Assembly: GCA_903932545.1 (NCBI GenBank)
Contig: CAIZGT010000115.1
Span: 1 to 8,228, forward strand
Source: an uncultured Rhodospirillales bacterium
GTDB taxonomy: Bacteria; Pseudomonadota; Alphaproteobacteria; Acetobacterales; Acetobacteraceae
Direction of reading: 5' to 3'
DNA: 8,228 nucleotides
Shown: piece after piece, positions 1 through 5,953 of the stretch
How the letters are laid out: each line of letters begins with the position of its first letter
Numbering within the stretch: position 1 is the first letter of the stretch
Position numbers and translations under genes: made by a program
The notes under the pieces: generated by a model
Databases searched by the model: none
Told to the model about the DNA's origin: nothing
Seen by the model: the letters and a program-made list of their open reading frames with translations, nothing else

Positions 1-1010
1 GCATGTCCGGCTCATCCTCGGCAGACGTGGCGGTGCTCACCCGCACGATGGCGAAGCCAATGGCGGCAGAGGGGTATTCGCCCGAATTTGTGGCAAGCCT
101 GATCGCCGCTGCCTCCACCATCGCAGCCCTCGTGCCGCCGTCGATCATGGCGGTGGTGTATGGCGCGGTGGGCAATGTCTCCATCGCCGGTCTGTTCCTC
201 GGTGGCATCGTGCCGGGGCTGATGATCGGCATCGGCCTGATGATCTATTGCTATTTCTTCGGCCCGGTTGGCTTCCGCCGCCCCCGCGCCAGCCTCGGCA
301 CGCTGGGCCGCGCGTTCAGCAAGGCGTCGCTGCCGCTGATGATCCCGCTGATCCTACTCGGCGGCATCCTCTCCGGCTTCTTCACGCCCACCGAGGCGGG
401 CGTGATCGCCATTGTCTATATCATCGCCATCGTTATCCCGATTTTGCGGCCGACCCACTTCAAACTGATGTGGCGCGACTTCATCACTGCAGGACTGGTG
501 TTCTCGCTGCCACTAATCACCATCGCCGCCGCTTCGGATTTCGGCTGGCTGCTGGCCTATCTGCGCGGGCCGATTGTGGTGGCGGGCTGGATTGAGCACG
601 TGGCCGGAACCGATCCTTACGCGATCATGTTCGCCCTGGTGGTGGTGTTCACCATCGTGGGCGACTTCATCGAGCCGATCCCGGCGATTATCATCTTCAT
701 GCCGGTGGTTACACAGTTGATCGATGCCGGCGATATCAAGCCGGTGCATATGGGCGTGGTGCTGATCGTCACGCTTGCCTTCGGGTTGATTACCCCGCCT
801 TACGGGCTCGCGCTGCTGATGGCGTCGAAGTTTGTTGATGTGAGTTTCGCCAAGGCATTGCGTGCCTCGGTGCCGATTTACGCGATTTTCTTCTTCACCA
901 TCGCGGTGTGCATCTTCGTGCCAGACGTAACGTTGGCGCTGCCCAAATTGCTGTTCCCTGAATCAGTCGGCTGCTTCAAGGGACCGGCTGGGGCCTATAT
1001 TTGTCCTTAG
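1..1010 (+). CDS. TRAP transporter large permease (DctM type), 5' end missing
   Basis: Large membrane subunit of a tripartite ATP-independent periplasmic (TRAP) transporter, which imports organic acids using an ion gradient. The reading frame is open from the window edge; the first Met (base 3) is internal, because it sits in the conserved family motif SGSSSADVA, which normally lies roughly 90-100 residues into a protein of about 425. About 335 residues are visible. Numbering from that Met: VPPSI at 44-48, the hallmark SGFFTPTEAG at 124-133, GDFIEPIPAIIIF at 220-232 (family pattern for the second repeat half), and the strongly conserved LAFGLITPPYGLALL at 258-272. About seven long hydrophobic segments are visible, ending in a short Cys-containing tail. 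The small permease subunit (DctQ) is expected upstream, outside the window. The next gene starts 11 bases after the stop, so the two are likely co-transcribed. Family assignment is firm; the substrate is unknown. Confidence 0.93.
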   Translation, partial: MSGSSSADVAVLTRTMAKPMAAEGYSPEFVASLIAAASTIAALVPPSIMAVVYGAVGNVSIAGLFLGGIVPGLMIGIGLMIYCYFFGPVGFRRPRASLGTLGRAFSKASLPLMIPLILLGGILSGFFTPTEAGVIAIVYIIAIVIPILRPTHFKLMWRDFITAGLVFSLPLITIAAASDFGWLLAYLRGPIVVAGWIEHVAGTDPYAIMFALVVVFTIVGDFIEPIPAIIIFMPVVTQLIDAGDIKPVHMGVVLIVTLAFGLITPPYGLALLMASKFVDVSFAKALRASVPIYAIFFFTIAVCIFVPDVTLALPKLLFPESVGCFKGPAGAYICP

Positions 1011-1014
1011 GGGA
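1009..1014 (+). promoter_or_regulatory. Ribosome binding site of the solute-binding protein gene
   Basis: AGGGGA lies 7 bases before ATG 1022 and overlaps the TAG stop of the TRAP permease (1008-1010). Ribosomes ending the permease therefore stop on the initiation site of the next gene, which suggests translational linkage. It also settles the start at 1022 rather than the TTG at 1001. Confidence 0.6.
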
Positions 1015-1021
1015 AACCAAC

Positions 1022-2023
1022 ATGCTGAAACGTCGCGCCCTGCTCGCCGCCCCTCTCGCGCTTGCCGCCATCCGCCCTGCTTGCGCGGCCGTGCCGGAAA
1101 TCCGGTTCGCGCGACAGTTTTCGATGGGGTATTTGCAGTTCAACGTGATGGAACATCACAAGCTGCTGGAAAAGCACGCCGCCGCAATGGGCTTGCCAGA
1201 CGTGAACGTGACATGGGTCACCTTTAACGGGCCAGACGCGATGAACACCGCGCTGCTGTCTGACAGCGTTGACATAGTCTCAGGCGGAATTCCAGGCTTG
1301 GTGACGTTTTGGGCGCGCACCATTGGCACGTCACAAGAAGTGCGCGGTGTCGCGGCCCTGTCGTCGCAACCTTGCCTGCTGAACACACGCAGTGCGGCGC
1401 TGAGAACCATTGCCGATCTTGGCGCAGGTCATCGGATTGCCGTGCCGTCAGTGAAGGTGTCGATCCAGGCCGTCACGTTACAGATGGCAACGGCCAAGTT
1501 ATTCGGGCGCGAGAACTACACCAAGTTCGATGATCTTACGGTTGCGATGTCCCCGCCAGATGCCACGATTGCACTGTTGAGCGGCAACAGTGAGGTGGAC
1601 TGTGCCTTCTCAGTGCCGCCTTATCAGGCGCAGCAATTGCAGAAAGACGGCATCCACACGCTGCTCAACTCGTTTGATGTCGCCGGGCCGCATTCCTTCA
1701 CGCTGGCCTGGGCAAAAGCACGGTTTCGCAACGACAACCCGGTGCTTTACCGCGCCTTGCTGGCGGCGCTGCGCGAGGCGACCGAGATGGTGAACGCCGA
1801 TAAGCGCGCGGCGGCTTCGTTGTGGTTGGGCGATACACACTCCAAACTGCCGCTTGATTTTGTCACCGAGGTGATCTCTGCCCCGCAAGTAAGCTGGACC
1901 ATGACACCGCAAGGAACGGTGAACTACGCAAGCTTCATGCATGATGCAGGAAGCGTGAAGCAGGCGCCGAAAATTTGGTCGGATATGTTCTTCCCCGAAG
2001 TGGCGGAATTAGCGGGGAGTTAA
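1022..2023 (+). CDS. Periplasmic solute-binding protein, NMT1/SsuA/TauA-like (ABC-type)
   Basis: Predicted secreted binding protein of 333 residues that would capture a small organic solute in the periplasm. Residues 1-23 form a signal peptide: a basic start (KRRALL), an Ala/Leu-rich core, and a likely cut after ACAA before VPEIRF. The RR pair vaguely resembles a Tat signal, but Sec export is as likely. The mature part has the type-2 periplasmic binding fold pattern of the NitT/TauT/SsuA (NMT1) group: GPDAMNTALLSDSVDIVSGG around 70-89, then an inter-lobe region with AVPSVKVSIQAV and DATIALLSGNSEVDCAFSVPPYQ. I chose ATG 1022 over the in-frame TTG at 1001 because the signal peptide begins there and AGGGGA (1009-1014) lies 7 bases upstream. 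No ABC ATPase or ABC permease is in the window; its neighbour is a TRAP permease, so the true membrane partner is uncertain. The stop codon overlaps the stop of the opposing FAH gene. Confidence 0.85.
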   Translation: MLKRRALLAAPLALAAIRPACAAVPEIRFARQFSMGYLQFNVMEHHKLLEKHAAAMGLPDVNVTWVTFNGPDAMNTALLSDSVDIVSGGIPGLVTFWARTIGTSQEVRGVAALSSQPCLLNTRSAALRTIADLGAGHRIAVPSVKVSIQAVTLQMATAKLFGRENYTKFDDLTVAMSPPDATIALLSGNSEVDCAFSVPPYQAQQLQKDGIHTLLNSFDVAGPHSFTLAWAKARFRNDNPVLYRALLAALREATEMVNADKRAAASLWLGDTHSKLPLDFVTEVISAPQVSWTMTPQGTVNYASFMHDAGSVKQAPKIWSDMFFPEVAELAGS

Positions 2024-2850
2024 ACCACCCAATGCCGCTGAACGCCCAATAACCCGCCATCCGCTTCCACCACATCTCCCAACGCGAGATAAGTCGGCGG
2101 CTTCTGCCCCATTCCCACGCCCGCAGGCGTGCCGGTCAGGATCACGTCGCCCGGATGCAGGCTCATAAACTGGCTGATCTCGGCCACCAGCCGCGCGACA
2201 GTGAAGATCATGTCCGCCGTGCTGCCATCCTGGCGCGGCGAACCATTCACCGACAGGCGCAGGCGAATATCCTGCGGATCACTGACGCTGCTTTTGGTGA
2301 CCAGAACCGGGCCGAGCGGGGCGAAGCTGTCGGAAGATTTGCCCTTAAAGCCCTGCCCGCCTCTGCGGAACTGAAAATCCCGCTCTGAAAAATCAATGCC
2401 GAGCACATATCCCGCTACATACGAGAGCGCATCCGCCTCGGCGATATAGGCACCGTGGCGGCCGATCACCACGCCAAGCTCCACCTCCCAATCCAAGCTC
2501 GTGCCACCGCGCGGCATCATGGTTGGCGCCGTCGGATCGGCGAGAGCTGAAACCGGCTTGAGAAACAGCGTGGGCTCGGATGGCAACGCCAAGTCACACT
2601 CGGCAGCATGGGCGCGATAGTTCAACCCCACGCCGATGATCTTGCCGATACCAGCAATCGGCGGCGCGAAATCGGTGCTGCTGAGTGGTGGCAGGCCTGC
2701 CAGATCATGCGTGGCAAGGGCTGCCAGCATCGCGGGGTCCAGCGCCTCCGCCGCCCAATCCGCCACCAAAGCGGAGGCGTCGCGCCAAGTGCCGGAGACT
2801 TCAATGGCTGGGCGCACCGCACCGTCCAGTCGCAACCGCGCGAGGCGCAT
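2020..2850 (-). CDS. Fumarylacetoacetate hydrolase (FAH) family protein
   Basis: Predicted soluble, metal-dependent enzyme of 276 residues in the FAH superfamily, whose members hydrolyse or decarboxylate 2,4-diketo and 2-oxo acids in catabolic pathways. Residues 1-70 are the variable N-terminal part; the FAH domain follows. Visible motifs: GLNYRAHAAE at 75-84 (His81 and Glu84 fit the lid catalytic dyad), DWEVELGVVIG at 120-130 with metal ligands Glu122 and Glu124, GIDFSERDFQ at 151-160 with the third ligand Asp153, KGKSSDSFAPLGP at 169-181, and ILTGTPAGVG at 237-246. The length is normal for bacterial single-domain members and all key residues are present, so it should be active. Its ATG is one base after the TGA of the dioxygenase gene (TGAGATG), with a weak GGAAG six bases upstream, which implies translational coupling. 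The exact reaction (acylpyruvate hydrolase, oxaloacetate decarboxylase or another) cannot be read from the sequence. Confidence 0.92.
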   Translation of the reverse strand: MRLARLRLDGAVRPAIEVSGTWRDASALVADWAAEALDPAMLAALATHDLAGLPPLSSTDFAPPIAGIGKIIGVGLNYRAHAAECDLALPSEPTLFLKPVSALADPTAPTMMPRGGTSLDWEVELGVVIGRHGAYIAEADALSYVAGYVLGIDFSERDFQFRRGGQGFKGKSSDSFAPLGPVLVTKSSVSDPQDIRLRLSVNGSPRQDGSTADMIFTVARLVAEISQFMSLHPGDVILTGTPAGVGMGQKPPTYLALGDVVEADGGLLGVQRHWVV

Positions 2851-2851
2851 C

Positions 2852-3790
2852 TCAAACTTCCACGAAATCGAAGCGCGCAGCAGCGGCGAAGCCAGCGTCG
2901 AACACGCGATCCGCCATCACCTGACAGCGTTTGATCAAGCGGTGCTCATGCGGGAGATAGTCTGGAATCGCATTGTGCAGGGTGGAGAGATCATCCCAAA
3001 TCAACACGTCCCCCACCGTCCAACGATGGGTGAAGCGGTATTTCGGCGCGAGTTGATGGGCGAACAGAAATTCCAGCATCGCGTCACTCTCCGCGCGGTC
3101 CCAACCGTCAATATGCATCGTGTAGCCGGGATTGGCGTAAAGGATGCGCCGCCCAGTGATGGGGTGGCGCAACACCATCTTCTGCGAAACCGGCGGCTTC
3201 TTGCCGCGCTGCTCCGGGCTGAGCGGCGCGCGGGTGGAGCCGGGGCGGCTGCGCATCGCCTCCCAAAACTTGTTGAAATCATGCGTCGCTGTGGCGGTAT
3301 CGAGCTTTACCTTCACCGCATCGGACAGATCGTCATAAGCCGATTGCATATCGGCGAACTCCGTGCTGCCAAGCGCCACGCCATCACGATGCGGGATGAC
3401 GAGACCGTAGAGCACATTGGCAAACGCGATCTCGGCGGAATACGACATATCGGTGTGCCAATCTTGCCCGGCGTCAGATAACCCGACTGGTTTGCCACCG
3501 TCCACCATATTGGACAGAATCATCACCTCAGGATGGCCGGGCTCCTGATAGGCGCCAGCGACATTAATTTCGAGCGAGCCGAAATGGGCTGCGAAGGCTT
3601 TGAGTTCGGCGGGAGTGATGGTTTGTGCGGGGAAGCGCAGCGCACCATAGGTGGCCAGAGCGCCGAGCATCAAGGCGGCGGCATCTGTCGTTAGGCTGTG
3701 TGCGAGATCGATCCCCAGCACATCTGCGCCCATTGAAGCGGCGTGGCGGCGGAATGTTGGGGCGGAATTGGTGTGCTGTTGAAGGTCCAT
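2852..3790 (-). CDS. TauD/TfdA family Fe(II)/2-oxoglutarate-dependent dioxygenase
   Basis: Predicted cytoplasmic non-haem iron oxygenase that couples decarboxylation of 2-oxoglutarate to hydroxylation of a substrate, often releasing sulfite, an alcohol or a phenol in this family. Numbering from the second Met: iron ligands His112 and Asp114 in DWHTDMSYS, distal His272 in STLHNAIPDYLP, and Arg284 and Arg288 in HRLIKRC, which match the two 2-oxoglutarate/substrate arginines of TauD with one extra residue between the distal His and the arginines. About 312 residues, slightly longer than TauD (about 280). Two adjacent ATGs exist (3793 and 3790). GGAGG at 3796-3800 is only 2 bases from the first but 5 from the second, so I prefer 3790. 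It is followed by the FAH gene after a single base, so the two probably act in one pathway. The family is clear; the substrate (taurine, an alkyl sulfate, an aryloxy acid or other) is not determined. Confidence 0.93.
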   Translation of the reverse strand: MDLQQHTNSAPTFRRHAASMGADVLGIDLAHSLTTDAAALMLGALATYGALRFPAQTITPAELKAFAAHFGSLEINVAGAYQEPGHPEVMILSNMVDGGKPVGLSDAGQDWHTDMSYSAEIAFANVLYGLVIPHRDGVALGSTEFADMQSAYDDLSDAVKVKLDTATATHDFNKFWEAMRSRPGSTRAPLSPEQRGKKPPVSQKMVLRHPITGRRILYANPGYTMHIDGWDRAESDAMLEFLFAHQLAPKYRFTHRWTVGDVLIWDDLSTLHNAIPDYLPHEHRLIKRCQVMADRVFDAGFAAAARFDFVEV

Positions 3791-3795
3791 CATTT

Positions 3796-3800
3796 CCTCC
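3796..3800 (-). promoter_or_regulatory. Strong Shine-Dalgarno of the dioxygenase gene
   Basis: GGAGG on the minus strand lies 5 bases before the ATG ending at 3788 and only 2 bases before the upstream ATG at 3793-3791. It is the best Shine-Dalgarno sequence in the window and it decides the start. It suggests that the dioxygenase is translated independently of the preceding acyltransferase gene. Confidence 0.6.
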
Positions 3801-3835
3801 GTTTTTTGCTCTTTGGCGCAACCCTACAGCAAACA

Positions 3836-4912
3836 TCAGGGAATACGAGCACTCTGCGGCACGGTTCGATGGATCAACCCGGCAAACATGCGCCGCCACG
3901 GCCCTTTGCGGCGTTCGCTCACCTCGGCAAATACCGCCACGCTGAGAAAAGTGGTGGCGATAATGCCGATCCGGCCCAGCCACGATTCAGGCGGCCAGGG
4001 GTTCAGCGTCGCCAGAAGCTGCGCCAGCGGGAGATGGACGAGATACAGCGAGAACGTCATCCCAGCGAGCCATCTTATCGGGCGAGCGAAGTGGTTCAGC
4101 CAGTTCTCCAACCATTCAGCGCATGCCGCCACGGCGACGAGGTGGCCACAGAACAGCAAGGCTACGGCGTAGCTGGTAACCAGATCGAGGCTCGCTTGGA
4201 ACGGAAAGAAATTGGGCAACGTGCCATCTGCACGGGCGGTTTCATAGGCCACCCATAGCGCCACATCCGCGCCAAATAACACCAGCCCCAGCTTTTGATT
4301 TAGGCGATGGCGAGTGCAGAGGTGATAAGCGGCCAGCCCCATCAGCCAAACTGGGAACAGCACAGCAATTTTAGGCCCAATCACCGCCAGCACCAAGGCT
4401 GTACCAATCCAACGTCGCCAGCCGCGCGCGAAGACCAAAACACCGAACAGCCCGTAATACCAAACCTCAAATCCCAGCGACCAGTAAGGCAGGTCTGATC
4501 CGACTGGGATGCTGCGAAACCACAATTGGTTGGTAAAGGTGAGCCCGGCGAGAAATTGACCAACTTGGTCAGTCGCCACATAGCCCCATGCAGCGGAATA
4601 CAATTCTGGCCGAATTTGCAGTCCGATCTGGTCTAGCGCAAACGTGAGCAGCAAAGCAGGCAGCGCGACGGATGCTATCCGCGCGGCGCGGGCGATCGCG
4701 TAATCTGCGGCGTTGGACTCGCGCGTGGCCGTGACATGGGCAATCACGAAACCCGACATCACGAAAAACAGCGTAACCGCCTCAGCCTTGAAATTGATCA
4801 ACTGCCAGAACAGCCCGCCGGTGAAGCGCGCGCCGGCGATGTGGCCGAGGAACACCATCATCGCTGCACTGAAGCGCAACAGATCGAGGTAGAGCGACAA
4901 GGCCCGATTCAA
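3836..4912 (-). CDS. Acyltransferase 3 family membrane protein (OafA/OatA-like)
   Basis: Predicted multi-spanning inner-membrane O-acyltransferase of 358 residues, a family that transfers acetyl or other acyl groups to surface sugars, peptidoglycan or small molecules. Numbering from the TTG start: LDLLRF at 9-14 with Arg13 and His24 in the R-x10-H arrangement typical of the catalytic region, then FFVMSGFVIAHV, ARAARI, PYWSLGFEVWYYG (the WSL..E motif), and near the C terminus MTFSLYLVHLPLAQLL. About ten hydrophobic segments alternate with short loops, and there is no extra SGNH domain. No ATG starts the frame. The open frame begins at TTG 4954, but AAAGGA lies 9 bases before TTG 4912 and the domain begins at once after it, so I chose 4912. 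The gene lies between the Alpha-E gene and the dioxygenase with 40-60 base gaps, unlike the tight overlaps of the flanking pairs, so it may have been inserted between two older units. The acceptor molecule is unknown. Confidence 0.87.
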   Translation of the reverse strand: MNRALSLYLDLLRFSAAMMVFLGHIAGARFTGGLFWQLINFKAEAVTLFFVMSGFVIAHVTATRESNAADYAIARAARIASVALPALLLTFALDQIGLQIRPELYSAAWGYVATDQVGQFLAGLTFTNQLWFRSIPVGSDLPYWSLGFEVWYYGLFGVLVFARGWRRWIGTALVLAVIGPKIAVLFPVWLMGLAAYHLCTRHRLNQKLGLVLFGADVALWVAYETARADGTLPNFFPFQASLDLVTSYAVALLFCGHLVAVAACAEWLENWLNHFARPIRWLAGMTFSLYLVHLPLAQLLATLNPWPPESWLGRIGIIATTFLSVAVFAEVSERRKGPWRRMFAGLIHRTVPQSARIP

Positions 4913-4925
4913 CAGCGCGCATCCT

Positions 4926-4954
4926 TTGGTGTGATGGCCCCACCAACACACCAA
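4926..4954 (-). promoter_or_regulatory. Intercistronic hairpin abutting the acyltransferase ribosome binding site
   Basis: Read on the minus strand, TTGGTGTG (4954-4947) pairs perfectly with CACACCAA (4933-4926). After one T/T mismatch, TGG pairs with CCA, leaving a five-base loop TGGGG. The 3' arm shares its last bases with the Shine-Dalgarno AAAGGA, which is followed 9 bases later by TTG 4912. No U-run follows, so it is not a standard intrinsic terminator. It is better placed to modulate translation of the acyltransferase or to stabilise the upstream ATP-grasp/Alpha-E message. The stem is visible in the sequence; the role is inferred. Confidence 0.5.
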
Positions 4955-4975
4955 GAACGTGCGTCATGCAAGCCG

Positions 4976-5953
4976 TTAGGCAGCCGCGAGCGGCCGCCAA
5001 TCGCGGAAGAACGCGGTGCCAATCTCAGCCGCCAGCAGGATCAAATCACGCTGCACACCATCAAGGAACAGATGCAGCCCGTCATTGAGGATGCTCTCCA
5101 CCGGACGGCCTATAAGCCCGGCTCGCAACTCCTCCACCCGCTCCAACGCCGCCACCGTGCCGCGCAAGCCGTAGCGGCTGCGCAGGTTGGACAAATGCCA
5201 CTCCATCTGCTGCACGCAAACCGCCACCGAACGCGGGAACGAGCCATCATGCAGCAGGAAGCTCACCACATCCGTCGGCGTAAAACCTGCCGGTGCCACC
5301 CGGCGGAAAGCATGATAACCGGCCGCCGCCCGCAGCACGCCGCCCCATTGTGTGAGTTCGACCGCCTTGCGCTCCTCCGACCCGCCCGGCACCAGCAGAT
5401 GATAGCGAATGTCCAGCAGGCGTGTGGTTTGATCAGCGCGCTCGATCAGGCGGCCAAGCTGGTAGAAATCCCAGCCCTGATCACGAAAGAATGTCCCCTC
5501 AGTGATGCCGGTATGCGCCTGCACACCCTCCTTGATACGGCTGCAAACGCGCGAGAGCTGGTCACCTTGCAGGTCATCTTCCGTCAGGGCCAGCATGTCT
5601 CGGTGAAACACGTTCATCTGCATCCACATCTCGGTTGAGATCAGCGGGCGCAGCGTGCGGGCATTGGTGCGGGCGAGTTCGAGTGAGGCCGGGATGGAGG
5701 TCGAATTGTCGCGGTCCAGCAGATAGAAACGCTTTACGTTGTCGGCGGTGAGCGCCAGGCCGCTTTTGGCAAAGCCCTCCTCATCGGCGTTGATACGCAC
5801 CATTGCCAGCCAGGATTCGGCTTCGTGGCCCGGGCTTTCAAAAGTTTGCGTGACATCAACCAGCCGGGCGAGGTTCTCGATGCGTTCCAAATATCGCGCC
5901 ATCCAGAACAAGCCCTCGGCATAGCGGGCAAGAAGTGCGGGGCTACGGCTCAT
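4976..5953 (-). CDS. Alpha-E domain-containing protein (DUF403)
   Basis: Cytoplasmic, mostly helical protein of 325 residues covering one complete Alpha-E domain (formerly DUF403). The family nearly always sits beside a circularly permuted ATP-grasp protein and is predicted to assist ATP-dependent peptide or amide bond formation; no precise reaction is established. Conserved features: the N-terminal signature GLFWMARYLERIENLARL at 14-31, and a second similar helix FYQLGRLIERADQTTRLLDI at 163-182, so the two halves share an aromatic/Arg/Glu-Arg pattern that looks like an internal repeat. FLLHDGSFPRSV lies in the C-terminal half. The start ATG overlaps the ATP-grasp stop as ATGA, with GGGGAG 8 bases upstream (5962-5967), so the two proteins are coupled and probably made in matched amounts. 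It has full family length and no damage. Family assignment is very secure; biochemical function is unknown. Confidence 0.94.
   Translation of the reverse strand: MSRSPALLARYAEGLFWMARYLERIENLARLVDVTQTFESPGHEAESWLAMVRINADEEGFAKSGLALTADNVKRFYLLDRDNSTSIPASLELARTNARTLRPLISTEMWMQMNVFHRDMLALTEDDLQGDQLSRVCSRIKEGVQAHTGITEGTFFRDQGWDFYQLGRLIERADQTTRLLDIRYHLLVPGGSEERKAVELTQWGGVLRAAAGYHAFRRVAPAGFTPTDVVSFLLHDGSFPRSVAVCVQQMEWHLSNLRSRYGLRGTVAALERVEELRAGLIGRPVESILNDGLHLFLDGVQRDLILLAAEIGTAFFRDWRPLAAA

Noticed and set aside
3..5. ATG at base 3 as a true start of the TRAP permease.
   Set aside because: It lies within the conserved SGSSSAD motif, which is internal in the family, so the gene begins upstream of the window.
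2636..3481. A 281-codon plus-strand open frame opposite the FAH and dioxygenase genes.
   Set aside because: It is antisense to two genes with full catalytic motifs, has no ribosome binding site or recognisable domain, and changes character across the gene junction.
3805..3833. A six-base inverted repeat (TTTGCT and AGCAAA) between the acyltransferase stop and the dioxygenase start, considered as a terminator.
   Set aside because: The stem is short and AT-rich, the loop is 17 bases, and on the minus strand it is followed by A rather than U residues.
3836..4912. Horizontal transfer of the acyltransferase gene.
   Set aside because: The gaps on both sides and the TTG start are suggestive, but there are no flanking repeats, transposase or integrase, and base composition by eye is only slightly different. 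A codon-usage calculation would be needed.
4736..5638. A 300-codon open frame on the plus strand opposite the Alpha-E and acyltransferase genes.
   Set aside because: Its composition is His/Gln/Arg-rich with no family motif, and it lies antisense to two well-supported genes. Long antisense frames are expected in GC-rich coding DNA.
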